Numbered from the stretch's first letter, positions 36,805 through 51,190 are shown. The stretch is DNA of 64,000 nt from Quillaja saponaria (GCA_029379385.1 CM055614.1:1922001-1986000), one strand, 5' to 3'. Translations and numbers: made by a program. Notes: generated by a model from the letters alone, not told the origin.

Positions 36805-38217
36805 AGGACATGGGTTCTAGCTGAAAACTGTTCATTTTGTTGTAAGCAATATGACTAGGTCATAGTTCTTTTTCCTCCTCGTATTGTGCGTTTATATAAA
36901 ACTTAGTCTGCATCTGCACATGATTACTTACTAATCTCTCTTGTTTCTTTTCTTTTTTCCTTTTCTTCAGGACCACTCTTTGACGATACATGGAAGGTTC
37001 TTAATGTTCTAAATTCCATCTGTGGTGCTTTACTTTCACTTGAATGCTTAGTTGATAGTTGTTGTATCCTCGCTTTAATTCATAACGTCACACATTCCCC
37101 AACCTAGCTGATTTGCAGTTGCTCCCTTGAAAATGGCTGTTACTGTGTGTTTGAGGTCCTCATGTTTCTCTTTCTAAATTCATATCCATAATTACTTCCC
37201 ATTGCGGAATCTGAACATTTTCACTCTAGAGTGTTACAATATTAAGTATTAATAGCTAATTATGGACTATGATTTCACAAAAATGCCAAGGTGGGATACG
37301 AAATAACAGTGACTATTATCACTATCTTATTCTGATATGCTATTCTGTCAATCGCATGAATTCCATGGTACAAATTAATTCAGAATTGGGGCATCTGATA
37401 CTAACTATATGAATTTATGAATGTCACTACGTTTGCTACATGAACAAAATCATCAAGCAGAAACACAAAAGGAAGGCACTGGTTCTGTTCAACTCAGAAC
37501 TCTTGATTTTGTTGGAAGAGTTGCAGATTGTAAATCCTTGTGGTCGTGATCCGTTGTCGAGAATATGCGGAAACCCCAAAAGAAACTTTCCAATTGAATT
37601 TGTTAATAGTCCTATCTTCCGTCAGCTTTGAGTATTGAAAGAGGGGAGAGAGCAAAAGATAATTTATCTTTCTCCCTAATTTATTAGTAATTACAGTTTC
37701 ATGAACATGTTATAATATTTTGTCAGAATCCTTGTTCAGGTTTGTAAGTTAAACTTTTATCACTCTTTAATTTAATGAATTTATTTGATATTAAAAGGGT
37801 GGGTCTGTGTAGACGTGGGAGGAGTTTAAGCTTCAATTAGAAAAGATATATAATTTTCCAGAAAAAAGAAAAGAAATGAGAAAACAAACGTAAGAGAATT
37901 CAAGCAAACTTTCATTCCCAGATGATTGTTATTATCATACTAATGATAATGTCAAATTCTATATATATGGAAAAAAAAAAACTTATAATATCATAATGTA
38001 AAATTCTATATATATGTAAAATAAATTTCAAATATCGCATTTGAGAGAAAATTTTGTGGCACATCAAAGATTCAAAGTGCCTCCCATTTAGGTGTGGCAT
38101 CTCGGACATAAAATGTGGATCACACGAGAAACAGCATTTTATTGCTCTCAGCAGAACTCGGTCAAGTTGACCCCCTTTCATACAAATTCGTTATGGAGTC
38201 CAACAGAATCTATTGGG

Positions 38218-41200
38218 TTACTTATGCTTTCGCTCTCTCGATCCTCTAGAATGCCTTGAGTCTTCCTCCCACTCTGCCTGAGGTGGAGGTGGTGACGGCT
38301 CGTACCTAGACGGTCTCCTCTTGAAATGCCGCTCGTCATCGCTTGATTCATAATCCACTGTAGAACTCTTCCTTCCTCCGCCACCTGATGGGACGCCCTT
38401 CAGCGAACCAGATTTGTAATCGTCGTAATACCCATTGGAAGTGGACTTGTGATGAGCAGAAGAGGCAGAGGCAGAGGCAGAGGCGCCGGCTCCCTCAGTA
38501 GGAGTGGAGAGCTTTCTCTTCTTGTTGACTTCTCCTTCAGGGAAGCTTATGCGGGAGAAGACGCTTGCCTTCTTGCGTTCTGCTGCTGCCGCTGCCGCAG
38601 CGGCAGCTGCAGCTGTAGAAGAGGCTTTCGTAACTGGTTCAGATGAGGGTCTTGATGAGGACTCAGAACGGTGATGACGGTGATGATGGCGATCATGATC
38701 ATGATGCCCGTAGTCTTGAGCAAGCTCACGATCTCGGTCATAGTCATAGTCACGCTCCCGATCCCGATCACGGTGATGCTCAGATTTTCTTTTGGCAGGA
38801 CGTGGAGGTTCAAGATCATGAGGAGATCGATTAGGAGGTGACCTCTCAGATCGTTGACAGTGGTGATGGTGGTAGTCAGCACTCGATGAAGGAAGGATCG
38901 GCTTCTGCTCAAAGATGAAATACGCAGGACGAAAAGATTAGACCTCAGAAAAAAAACTTACTCCAAAACGCCTAAAAAAAAAAAAAAGCAGCAAACAATA
39001 AACCGTTTTTTTTTTATTAACAAAATGAATAATTTAAAAAAAAAAAAAAAAACCTATTAAAGCCTCAAAAACACAAGTGAGGGGAAGGTGATGACCATTT
39101 TGATTGGAATTGACTGGAGATCACTCCACAAAATTCTATTTTGTTTCCATACTTGAATAAACGGTGATTTGAAAAAAGCAAACTATATAATAAAATAAGC
39201 TATAATCTCAATTATAAATTTATTTCTAAAGAACATGAAGAAAAGGGGGTCGCATTATATCGCCAAGTGCTCTTTTGCAAACTCGGGGTTCTCTTGCCAA
39301 TCTGTTGGTATAATAAACCACGAAAAGCATATGTATAGATATGTACATGGATCCAAGGAAGAGGAAAGTAGGGCAGCAAAAAAGGCATACCGGTCTTGAT
39401 TTCAGGGAAGAAACATCCCCAACACTGCTCACTTCCCTACCAAACTCCCGATCTTTAGGAAAGTCCCTGCTGCAAGACAAAGGAAATAAACTGACTATCA
39501 GAAAAATAGAAAATAATTAATTTGGCCACAACAAACTACAATCAAGTTGGCCATCTCAAGGCAGGAAACAGAAAAACTGGATTCAATCCAAAAGAGTTTC
39601 CCTCAATAAGCTGACAAAAAATCATAACATACTGTTATTTTAGGAAGAGAAGGAGCATTTGGGAGAGCTGTTCCCAAAACCTTGGAACTCTTTGAAACAG
39701 TCTTTACAAATAATGTAACTGAAATATTAGTTATGAGTGGAAACAAATCTTCTAGACCAGAGCAAAAACTTACTGAAATATTGTCCCAGGACAATGATGA
39801 GGAACTAAAGATTTGCAGAGGGAGAATAGGGTGCACCAACCAATAAAGATTAGGACATGGTACTAGACATTAGTACTGCATATGAAGACTAGATACTACG
39901 GATTACTTAGACAGACCTAACATTGGTGGTAGATAGTTGACCATAGGAAGTGACTCAGCCAATTCAATTTTCTTTAACAAACACTACTATATGATACCAA
40001 CAAAGCAGAGTAACACAGATTACTAAAAAGTTTAAAAAGCTGTCCCAAGAAAAATTCCAGTCTTACTTTTCACCTCGTCTCTCATTTTCACGCTTCCTCC
40101 TCAAATCAGCTTTCCTTGCTTCAAATTCCTCTCTGCTCATAATTGGAGGTGGCACATTCATGCCCATATTGAACTCTGCAAGGCCCCTAAATATGTTCCA
40201 CAGAGAAAGAAAGAAAAAACTCAAATCAGTTTCAGACTCCTAGGCTTATTCAACAGAGCACCTGTACATGCATATACAATCCACACAAGCATGCAATTAT
40301 GCCCATTAACACCCTCATAGCCCAAATTAAATATAAGACATCCAATAAAGCATGCAAGTGGGGGAGCAAAGATCAATTTCTACTGGACACTTCTCACACA
40401 TACCTCTGAGGTGGAACAGGAAACATATAACCCGTCATGCTGAAGGGATCTTGAGGCAGAACAGGCCCAAATGGCATGTCTAGGGGGGGCATGCCATATC
40501 CTGCATATGGCATTGCACCAGAATATGGTGGCATAAATCCTTCCATACCAGGTTGCATGCCACCCCAGTATGGATTGTAGCTAGATGGTCCCATAGGCAT
40601 CATATAATTCTCAGGTCCAAAATCCTGAGAGATCTTCCACTGAAAGTCTGCAAGGCATCCAAAATTGAAAATAATCTTTAGGAAACATAATAAATGCAGA
40701 AGCCTTCTACAATTCACTAAATATTTCAAATTATCTATGATCAGATTTTAAAAGAGGAGCTCAGATGAAAATGTTCCACTAAAGGGGAAAAAGAGAGAAA
40801 CAAGTTTTGATTCAGCATAGGACATGTTTAAAATAAACAAAGCAACAAAATTACCATTTGCAGGTGCACGGAGTTTCTTCTTTTTCTTTTTCTTTCCTGA
40901 AAAAAGGAAAAAAAAAGAAAGTGAAATAGACCATTAAAAGACCCAGTTGAAGATAAAATAAATAGTATTCATTTTCTAATCAGATGAGTCATAATCTTCT
41001 CCCTTCAATCATCTTTTAGTTACAACTTTTAGGTCTTGAGCTTGCATGAAAGCTCTCCAATGTCAATAACCCACCCATAGAGAGAGAGACACACACACAG
41101 AGCATGAAGATGATATAGGAGAGCTGAACTTAACAAAAGTTGGAAGAAAACAAACCACATTACCAGCATCACCAGGAGCCATCTTTTGCTGCACTTCTTC

Positions 41201-44119
41201 CTCAACAAGTTGAGCACTCCCTTGTGATGCTTGTTCCCTCACACTCATTGACTCATGTGTAGCTTCAGATAAATCCGCTGTCCTTGCTAACCTCAATTTT
41301 TCCAATGTCTGCTGAGGGGCAGAAACTGCCTTCACATCATTGACTGCCTCCTGTATCTTAGCAGTTCCAATGTTAGCAGGTGATGGTGATGCCTTTTGTT
41401 CTCCCTTTGATGCAGCAGACATAGTAGGGGATGGAATCTTAGGCTGTGGAGCTCGAGAAGCCTCCATATCTGAACAATTCAAATCAGAATAATTAAAAAC
41501 ATATTTTAACACATAGTGGACCAAAATAAGCGGAGCATCATTATAGAAACCTGGAACTTGATAAATGCTCCCAGCATTTTCAGCACTACTATTGCCTGAC
41601 TCCAATATACGACTAATTGTATCCCTCAATGTCTTATTTGGTAGAAGATCGTCGGCAAGAATATTTGTTGCACCACAAATGCACATGGATTTGGAGATGA
41701 TGTAGTCCCTAATACCTATATAAAATCCTGAGTGTGAGCTGTGTACATATAAACTTATCATTATTGAAGAATAATCCACAAGAGATGCCAGGAAATTCAT
41801 TGTATGTATTCAATTTGTATTAATAATTTAAAACTATGTATTAGGGAATAAATTTGAAATTATTAAAAACAAGAAAGAATTTATAAATTATTAACACCCT
41901 CCATCTGCGTAACAGAAGTTAAACATCAAAACTTACATCTATCACAGAAGCTTTTAAAACAACATTTGCTTGTTAGCACAGCATCTTTCATCACCTCCTT
42001 GCACAATGGGCAGTGTAGCTCCGGAGGAAGATCACCAATAGAACGTGTGGATGGTAACCCTTCCATTTCTTTCTCAAAAGCATCCCTGTTTTCAAAAAGG
42101 TTATTGTTATTTTCATGTCAACAAATGACATTCTGTCGGAACATAGTCACTAAAAACAAAATTTTGGACTTACTCATTCGGCTTCAACACAGCTACTGCA
42201 CCACTGGGTAAAGCATAAGAACCATCTGGGGTTGCCATCAGCATGGACTTCGGAATACCAGTTGGTGGCTTGACTCTCTTAATGTCATAAGTTGGATCCC
42301 CATTTGTAGGACAATGTTGAATAAAATGTCCTAAACAAAAAATAATAATAATAAACATGCTATGCACATTTTGGCCACATTATCTTCCCCTTGCGTGATA
42401 AAGATGAAACTCAGAACATGAACATACCAGGAACCTTGCACCTGTGACATATATAGCCCTGTGGAGGTGTTTTGCGCTCCAAACCTGCCAGACCACAGTA
42501 CAATGAATAATAAAAGTAAGTTCATCACAAATTAAAATTCATGTTCACGGGCATATAGAATGATGTCAAATGTAGAAAGAAATATATCCACAAAACGCAA
42601 AAGGGAATCACCAAAACCACGTCCACCCCCCATTCTTCCACCCATACCCCTTCCAAAACCTCTACCAGTGCCATAGCCATCAGGACCTTGACTGCAAAAA
42701 ACCAACATAAAACTTAATATCACACTATGAAAGAAAAAAAATTAAATGTTCCCTCAAATTAACCCAAAACCATTACTGAGACATCTTAATGTAGAAAAAC
42801 AACTCACCGCTGCCAATCCAAAGCTGGTGTATCTATTAAAGCCTTGATCTTACTGTCTTCATCTGCTTTATTTGTAGGAGGAGCATCTGGAAGCGAATTG
42901 CTTGCTTGAACAGGCACCACATCAGGAATTGCATACAAATCGTTGCCAAATTCATCCCATTCTGACTCTTCAGGCTGTACAGTCATATTAACAACATCAT
43001 TTCCCAAGCATTGCTGAAACTAAGGTGCATGGAACAGAAGCCAAAACTAAAGAAACTTTTATGACAAGAAGCTTACATATTTCGTTCCAAAAGTATCGGC
43101 GGCAGGTAAGCTACTCTTTTCTAATTCCGCCTCCTCCACCTTATTTCCCACTTTTTGACTGTAGAAAGGACAGATCACAACTCAACCATGCTCAAAATTT
43201 GGCTTACAACCAAGGACAAGAGAAAGAACTTACTATTGCACATCATGCTACTACGAGATTGACTACAGAAAATAAAATGACAATGACTCATAAATTAGAG
43301 GGCTAATAGATGATGCTAACTCATTTCTGAGAAAACACAACAACTGTTAAAGAGATAAAAGGTTTGGGATAGTACTCTTGTTCAGTAACAATGGGCATAC
43401 GAGGTCGTCCTGGAACGCGGCGAATTAATACTGAGGTATTTTTGGGAATCAACATTGCTTCATCAAGATATTCTGAAATTCCAAAACAGAGAACAGAAGG
43501 ACTATAAAGCTCTGCAAAGATACTAGTTCATGAACCCAAACATTAAGTTACCAAAATAATGTCCCCAAAGCAATCCTGTATTTTCCAGGAGTAAAAGGCA
43601 TTCTAACCACATCACCAGATATCCTAGTTAAAAACCATGCCCTCTCTTTATACAACCTTCTTTGACATTTAATTTCACATCACAATTTCTTTCAAATGAC
43701 ATAAACTTTACCCAGATGCAGGTCTTCCTCTATGAACAAAAGGGCACATGATAAGGTCAATTCTAGAATTGTAACATTGAAAACCCAATCCTTTAAACAA
43801 TAATATTATATTTAGACTACGTAAATAAAGGCAAAGATCCAGATTTTAAATTTATAATTAGATTGAAAAATAAAAGAAGCACTCACGGCACCGCCTCAAA
43901 CCCATAATTATTAGAAATAATCAATGCAGTATTTTAAACTAATCAGAACCAACCTTCATTGGTCTGGGCGTTGGTAACCAGAAGGTCGAAATCAGTACCC
44001 CTGCCTAAGTGCTTGGATTCGAAAATTTTTTCTTTCAAAGTACCAACAGAGATGAAAGGACCGTCCATGGGAATTGAATCATAATCTCTTGCACTCTTAA
44101 ATTTATAATACACCGCCAT
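38218..44119 (-). CDS. PQT3/RBBP6-type E3 ubiquitin ligase (DWNN, zinc knuckle, RING/U-box)
   Basis: Fifteen exons: 44119-43954, 43472-43376, 43158-43077, 43013-42808, 42691-42612, 42484-42428, 42330-42174, 42085-41937, 41715-41551, 41469-41164, 40896-40855, 40647-40404, 40186-40067, 39469-39391, 38904-38218. They total 2637 nt, 878 aa, unbroken. Residues 1-~80 are the ubiquitin-like DWNN domain (MAVYYKFKSARDYDSIPMDG). ~185-212 is a Gly/Arg-rich linker. ~222-236 is a CCHC knuckle (CHRCKVPGHFIQHC). ~300-350 is the RING/U-box (CPLCKEVMKDAVL, CCFKSFCDRC, MCICGATN). Then come a Lys run, a Met/Pro/Gly-rich stretch and a charged C-terminus with His/Asp/Arg runs, a 10-residue Ala tract and Ser-Ala repeats. 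In Arabidopsis, PQT3 targets PRMT4b for degradation and lowers oxidative-stress tolerance; other members bind RNA-processing factors. Probably nuclear. Confidence 0.95.
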
Positions 44120-45841
44120 GGTATATTTTCTCTATGTATAAAGATAAAACCAAACCAAAACAATAAACAAACAATAATCAAAGGCCTTTCAAAAAAAGGG
44201 GCCTGCTATTGAACTCCAAACAAATCAAACAGTACAAAATTCAAACTCTTTTTCTTTCTCTTTTCTATTTTCAATTTACTCAAAGTAAGAATCAACAAAT
44301 CGAACCGCCGGGAGAAGTCTTCTAAATTTCTTCGCGTGCAACCAGATGCCCAGGTCTTCTCTTGATCAAGGTCCTTTCAGAATCAATGTCTTTTCCAGTG
44401 TCCAGGAACCTCCGAAAAAAAACAAATCAGAATTCCATGGTTGTCAACATCCAAGAAATGTAACAGTTGGGATAAATTTGATAGATCCCATAGACAATCG
44501 CAGAAACCCTTTTTGATCAATCGCCGGACAAAGCAACAGCGAAGCTTTCCAGTTAATCTGTATAATTGAGACAATCAGTATTTATCTCTTCAGCTATCCC
44601 TGCGATGAGACAAGGCAAACCGCGAGCAGATATCGGAGAATCGAAGCGAACCTCTAATTGGTGCAGATGAATCGAACTCTCGGGAGAAGAATCACGAACT
44701 CCTTCTGATACACCAAAAACAAAATCGATGTCTTTCAGATAAGTCCCGTGGAATCCAATCAAATCATGGTTAAGAAATTTTGAGATCCTTATTCCATTGA
44801 TGAAAAATCGAGGTGTATTTTTAGGGTTAGGGTTTGGAAAGTTGAAGACAAGGTGATGGGGGAAGATAGACAAAGAGATAGTCGATAGCCTAAAGGCTTT
44901 GACAATTTGCAGTCTCCGATGTCTCGACCTATAAAAAACTTCATTTATAGGAAAACTTCATTTATAGGCCGGAGTAAAAGAGTAGGCTTGATTTGCACGA
45001 ACGGACGTTACTTCCACTCGCTTGCCCAAGCGTGTCCGAGTGTCTCCATCTAGTCTTGACGCTGTTAATTTGAAGGCTTATCTTACACGAGTCATGACGC
45101 ATTAGTCCACTGTTTTTTTGCATCTTTGTGTTTAGAAATTTCTTTTAAAACAACCTAATTTGATTTTCCTTTCCTTTTTTGGAGGACTTACTTTGAACAA
45201 TTGATAAACTTTAATTTATTTTTAAAATTATGAAGAAAAAAGGAAAAAAGTTAGGAGACTAGTGAAAAAGGAAAAGAAAAAAAAATTATTGTAGTTATGC
45301 CTTTAAACTATTTTATTTGAATATCAATATATTATTATTTTCTTCAAAATCTTCCAAATTTGCAAAAATTAAAAGAATTTTAATTTTTTTTAATAGAGAA
45401 ATACATGTATACCTTCACTTTCTATCTCACTCTCTCATACTTAGAATTTGATACCGTACCCTCTTATATTGTTTCTTCTCCATCCATTATCCTCAATCCA
45501 AATTGAACCAGATGCATCCAAAGACCTTAATCAAATCTCGTCTTACCAAGTATGAGAAGAAAGAGGATTACAGACTAAATATGAGTATCCATTTAAAGAT
45601 TTAATTCACAGTTGAATGGGATATCCTGGCCAGGTTATACATCTTAAATAGTTACAGCCAGAGAATGTTCAAATGTAATCTCAAAATATTGTAAATTTCC
45701 AACTATCCCAGAGAAATGAGTTTCTATCCATGTGCCCAAGACACCACTTGCGGCACCAGAACCAACAATAAAAAGGAGAGAATATTTTTTTGTTCTGTAA
45801 TAGAATTTTAACAAAGGAATGTAAGAAGATAAAAGTAAAAT
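44120..45841. other. 5' leader of the PQT3-like gene and AT-rich spacer
   Basis: 44120-~44900 is likely 5' UTR/promoter of the minus-strand ligase gene: mixed composition, with no coding family on either strand. 45100-45480 is very AT-rich. 45480-45841 probably includes the 3' UTR of the AIM24-like gene. Confidence 0.5.
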
Positions 45842-48800
45842 TCATATATCAGTCAAGATTAATGAAGATACAATCACTACATATGCCAGAAAGAAGAAAA
45901 GCGCAATCTGAATGAAAAACTTGGGGTTTTCCCTCATGTTTGGAGATGTAACCGCCCTGAAAAAAGATAAACTCCTTAAGCTCAGAACAAGCAGGAACGA
46001 TAAATAAGAAAACAAGAGAGGGAGGACGAAAGAGGTGAGGGATTGAAAATCTGTTCATAGACCAACTGGTCTATTGATTTCAGTTTGTATTAGGAGCAAA
46101 AATTTACCTAGCAATTCTCTGAGAAAGTCTGTGAAAAGGTAAACTCTGTATAAAGACAATTCCTGGTCCTGTAAGAACAGCCGTGATTAGATTGTCACCC
46201 TGCAAATTCAAAATCACATGTTACATGAATACCATTTTATTGAAAGTGGAATGTATGAGACAAAATGCAGTATATGCAAAGATCAGGCATATCATCTAAA
46301 AAGCCAGGATCTGTGTGTTTCATCTATGGTTCTGGAAAATAATGCAATGTGCAGTGTGTATAAAGCAGCACTTAGCTTTTCCAACACAGCAACCATAGAG
46401 GGACTTCATTGGCTTAATTCAATTGGCTTCTAAGTCTTGGGTTCACCAAGACATTTGCAATCATATGCAGAAACAAAATCACTTCAAAATGTCATAATAG
46501 ATGACAACAATGGAATATTATCAGATCTGTAATGTTTATTAGACCATTATGCATAAATCATTTCCCAACATTTCACACAAAATGTGTCATTAGAGAAATG
46601 TACAAAAGCATCCAAGGGAACATATAGCAATATAAGAAGACTCTTAAGAGTCTAGAGTCTCCATACTGTAAGCTACTTACCCCAAAGACAGCCTTTCTCA
46701 TGGGGGCATTATATTTTATTTGAACATTAACTGTAGTTGTCACAGCGACAATGCAAGAAACATCCACTGCTAGTACTTCAGCCTACCTCAAGATTTTTCT
46801 GTACAACTAGCAATAAAAAGAACAAGAAGAAAAGCCCATAAGATTAGAATAAGAAAGGATTGTGGTAACAAAATAACTTAAAAATATCCAAGAAGTAAAT
46901 CGTTCATCAGAAACCCTCTCATACCAGACCCGCACCCCAGTACGAATGCAAAGCCCTTGACCAGATAGCTTCTGTCTCAGAAATCCCTATAGTGATATAG
47001 ACATGATCAAAAAGGAAAAGAAGTTAGCAAAAACCATCAAATAAAATAGTAAATCAGATGCAGTCACAAAGCAAAAAGGCCAAAGAATGCAGTCATCACT
47101 TCATCTATTCACTAAATCACGGCATGGCAGCATATGTGACCAGACAATTTGCTTATATTACACACCATATCCATTAGTTATATCCAACCATTTGATGTAG
47201 GGGAGGAACCAGGAAAATACATCTCATGTGTCTATTATAAGTTGTAACAAACTAGTGATATATAAAGCACACATGTCATGTCAGTGCTCTACATACCCAT
47301 CAGACAATAGAAGCTGGCTAATCAAATACAATCTATATAAATGACGTAACGATGCTCACCTCTGCACTGGCCATAACATTACGTGCCCTCTGATCAACTG
47401 TATTGGTAACCTTCACATCATTGACAGAACAAAGAAATGCATCTGGCTACAAATCAATTCAAAAGGAGTTATATGACCCTCCAGTCAATGGAGATAAAGG
47501 AAAAGAGAAATATCCCTGTATATAAGAGTTACAAAGGCGGGATAATTATAACACTTATCTATACCTGACATAAAATCTCTCCACCGAACACTGCCAAATC
47601 AATCTGTTTCCAGTTATAAGTTTCAGATGATGAGCTATGGAAATTAATGAAAAAGGAAAAAAACATAGTTTAAATGATTTGGAGATGTCTGAGTGAACAA
47701 ACCGGGAGAATTCTTGCAAGAGATGGTGCGGTAATTCCAACAAATCCATCATTTGACCCAGTATTTCGAAGGACAATGCTACTTACACTCTTTCCAAATA
47801 GCCACTGCCACATGCCTACTTCATTTTCAGGGAGGTAAACATTTTCCATTTCAATGGATCCAGACATAAAGCACATGGAGCCTATAATATATAGTTTTAT
47901 ACATGTATTAGTTCCATATACAGTTTTATTAATAAACAGAGGATGCGATTTACAAGTCACATAGATAGAGAGAGACATAGGTCATAGGATATAAGAGGAA
48001 GTCATTCTAATCTGTTAAGCAATGGAAAACTTTATATAAGTGATGGAAAGACTACATTCTATCTATGAATGGGGTTATTCTGCTACATTACTGGAGAATT
48101 ATGTATGAAAGCAGGCAAGTCCCTATAATTTTACATAAACCCAGGAGAGTTTGGCCTAATTTACTCAAGACAAGATAGTTTTCAAAAGTCAAGACTCATT
48201 TGTAATTTGTGACCATGTTCCATGCAACATACCAGGCTTTCCGGTAACTTTTTCTTGGGGCTTCAACATTATCTGTAATGCAAGAAACAGTACCAGGGGA
48301 AAGTTATGCACATAAAGATAATAGGAGTGAGAAATAAGGAATTTGTTTAGTTTTGGGAAATTATGCACATACCTGTACCACCTGAGCTTCACCTCCTAAA
48401 ATCTGAAAAGGTATGACAGCATCTTGTGGACTCTAAAGTAAATTATCCATTGTGAGAATATAAAGAATATACGAATACATTTTGTAAAACTAAATTGATT
48501 ACATTAATAGGGAATTCCTTAAATTAAACCAATGCACATGACATGGAGCACCAACAGTTTCAAAATTAATAAAGAAATAAAAAGATAAAGAAGGTAGCAA
48601 TAACAGCAAGCAACATGGCATTTGATGCAAATAAAAAATATGTATACACCATTTATTGGCAAGTGTTGATACTTTATGTCAAGGTGATATAATAATCACC
48701 ACTAACATTTTTTAGCATTTTCAAATTTTATTTTTCCTTTTTAGATATTATAGCGAGCATACTTCATTTTTCAAGTTCAAACACTTCTGTTTTTCCTTCT

Positions 48801-51190
48801 CTTTCTCTTTCACTTTGAGAAAGTGCAAGAGACAGATATACAACTTGCAGATTACTATATCGAAACAAATTGCATCTTGAGCTAAAGACTTATTTATTGT
48901 TGGGAAACAATCCACATAACATTGGATGCAGGTCTGAATTTCACAAGTTTTAGTAAGGTCTTTTAATGTCATTCCATGGACAAAGAATCAAATCCCATCT
49001 AAAGGGAAAAGAAAGGGATATCTCCCATTTTAATCTATGGGCCCAGTGGGCAATGAGCTTCCACTAAGCCTTTCAAAAAAAAAAAAAAAGAATTCAAAGA
49101 AGGCTAAATATTGAATGGTTTACTTTACAATATATATTTTCTAGAAATTGGTTGATTAGATATATAACATTGTTTACCATTATATTTTATTTGCATGATA
49201 ATTTACAGTTAGGTTTAACATTCACAATCATAACAAACATGGTACACTGTACACGTGACCAATCTTGATAAAGAATTCCCTTATCTGTCTCCCAATTTCC
49301 ATTAATTACCCAAACTTCCTTGATGATCGATAATGATACAGTCCTTTCTAATCAACATTCTGCATTTTTACGTATGTTTGTGAAAGTCAATTTTGATGTT
49401 TATTCCTAGAGTGCACTGATGATTTTATAAGCAATGAAAATAGTCTGATATATTAAACAATGACTCTTTGGGACGGGTAGTGAAGACAATCCAGAGTCCA
49501 GACACTAGGTTGCCACTTGTTGTGGAGATGTCAACCCCAAATCCAATCTTCAGTGGACTAACAACTCAAAAACATGACTCTTATAAATCTGGTGACCACC
49601 CAATGGTTGGTATCGCAATAACATCATCAAAAATTTATTCTTACACGGAAAGCAATTATTAGCATATTTGCTGTTATCTCACTTATTATTATTGTTTTTA
49701 AAAAAAAGGATGAATTGGAAAAATGTTCTTATCTACATGAATCCAATGTTCACACAAAGTGGTAAAATGTAGTTGAGCCGATACATCACACACCAAGGAC
49801 ACAAGTGATGGACACCATTCAAAAGTTAAGCAAGACTGTAATGAGCAAACTCCATATGACATGCCAGTTATCCTATCACTGCCTGGGATGTCTAGGTAAG
49901 TGGCTTCTAACAGGGTTGGATGGGTTCTTTAGGATGAAATGCTTTTTGGTGAACTAAATAACAACCAAACTGAATAACCTGCCTGAGTAGGATGAGGCTG
50001 GTATATAGCAAATATGGCTGAAGAGTTTTTCCGTAACAGAAATGTATTATCTTTCATAGCCATTTTGAGACAGAAACAGTTATTTCAAGTTTTGAAAACA
50101 CCCTTAGGGCTGTATTAGGCAAGGCCGGTCTGATGCAGCTCCTATTGCCCATCCAACCTTTAAGAGAGACCTGTCATCTCATCCAAAATAAACCAAATAA
50201 CCGCACATGACATGAGCACCCTATGCTCATGAGCATGGCTCACCGAAACAAAGGATGGCATCATATTCATTTATGGTAAACTCAAATCAATTTTTCTTTA
50301 CAGAAACCTCATATATTTGCAAATTACAACTAACATATAAATCTCTTCACTAATGTTCAACCCAATCGTTATTGACAGAAACAACGGAGGGGTTCATGTG
50401 CATATATGGTAAACTCAATCATTCTCTTTCTTGCTTTAAAAAACCCTTGTATATTTACAATTAACATACTGCACATGTCCTACCTAACTAGCCAGACTTT
50501 AAGTTAGAATTGCCTTCAATGTTTTCTTCGTCTTGCACCTCTTTTATTTCCTATTAGAGGGATCATATCCTCCTATATTTGAAAACCACTCTTCTTCTGA
50601 CAAAAGTATGCCTTTCAATTCAAGCACTCGGAAAACAACTAGACACATCAATAATTAAGAAATAGGATCTTCCACTGAAAATTAAATGCAAAGCTTGTGA
50701 TCCAGATCAGCAAGGCTCAGAAACCACTCATTGCAGGTAGTTCTACTACTTCTCATTTACTTTTTTTAAGGTTGCTTGATTGTGCACAGCGAAATTCATC
50801 ATTTTCCAAATTCAAATAAAAAATGTGCAAGTTCATAGAACCAAGACTAAATTTCGCTGATTAAAATGCAAAACTACAACCTCCAAATTAAACCCTAACT
50901 ACCCAATCAGATAAAATGTAAATCTGCAAAAAGAAAATTGGAACAAACTCCAAAACAAGCCAATTCAGAAATTATCATGCAGTGGTCAATTCAGTACTGA
51001 GGACATATTTATCTAAAAAATTAAAAATAAAATTATTAAACCCAAAATTCTTCTATCTCACATATAAGCAACCAAACAAAATGGAAACAAATACTAAACG
51101 AATTCATTCATATCAACAAGAGAGAGGACGCAAACGAAGCACCTGATAAACGTACGGCTGAAAAGGCGTCGATAAAAACGGTGCAGCCAT
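45842..51190 (-). CDS. AIM24-family (mitochondrial biogenesis-like) protein with two single-base shifts
   Basis: Ten exons: 51190-51143, 48432-48373, 48272-48233, 47881-47703, 47603-47565, 47446-47360, 46986-46925, 46806-46681, 46199-46108, 45956-45842. Family signatures are IPFQILGGEAQVVQIMLKPQ, GSMCFMSGSIEMEN, WQWLFGKSVSSIVLRNTG, GFVGITAPSLARILP, FGGEILCQPDAFLCSVNDVK, GPGIVFIQSLPFHRLSQRIA and a C-terminal hydrophobic helix (FFFLAYVVIVSSLIL). The AIM24 fold is a TRAP-like beta structure; the yeast protein supports MICOS and inner-membrane shape, while the plant role is unknown. Exons sum to 848 nt. Two junctions show one extra base each: GGGCTTTGC in 46986-46925 and GTAGGCTGAAG in 46806-46681. 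Without them the model is 281 aa. Either an early pseudogene or two consensus errors. The first intron is 2.7 kb. Confidence 0.85.
48433..51142. other. 2.7-kb first intron of the AIM24-like gene
   Basis: No coding family was recognised on either strand. It is the longest intron in the window. A ~70-bp imperfect direct repeat is present: TATGGTAAACTCAA...CATATATTTGCAAATTAC at ~50272 and a related copy at ~50405. This suggests remnants of an inserted element, which cannot be typed. Confidence 0.5.

Larger units (their letters stand above)
35487..38217. other. Spacer between convergent genes
   Basis: No protein family was recognised. It contains the 3' UTR of the LeuD gene and, at its right end, the 3' UTR of the minus-strand PQT3-like gene. 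Notable are a ~49-bp tandem duplication at 36493-36590 and a 17-base G run at 36788-36804. The short ORFs have no conserved motif. 37900-38040 is AT-rich with repeated TTCTATATATATG words. Confidence 0.5.

Noticed and set aside
38547..38912. A 121-codon minus-strand frame rich in Ile/Thr/Leu
   Set aside because: Out-of-frame reading of the His/Asp-repeat exon of the PQT3-like gene.
49468..49662. 64-codon plus-strand frame in the AIM24-like first intron
   Set aside because: No recognised motif, no splice context and located inside an intron on the opposite strand.
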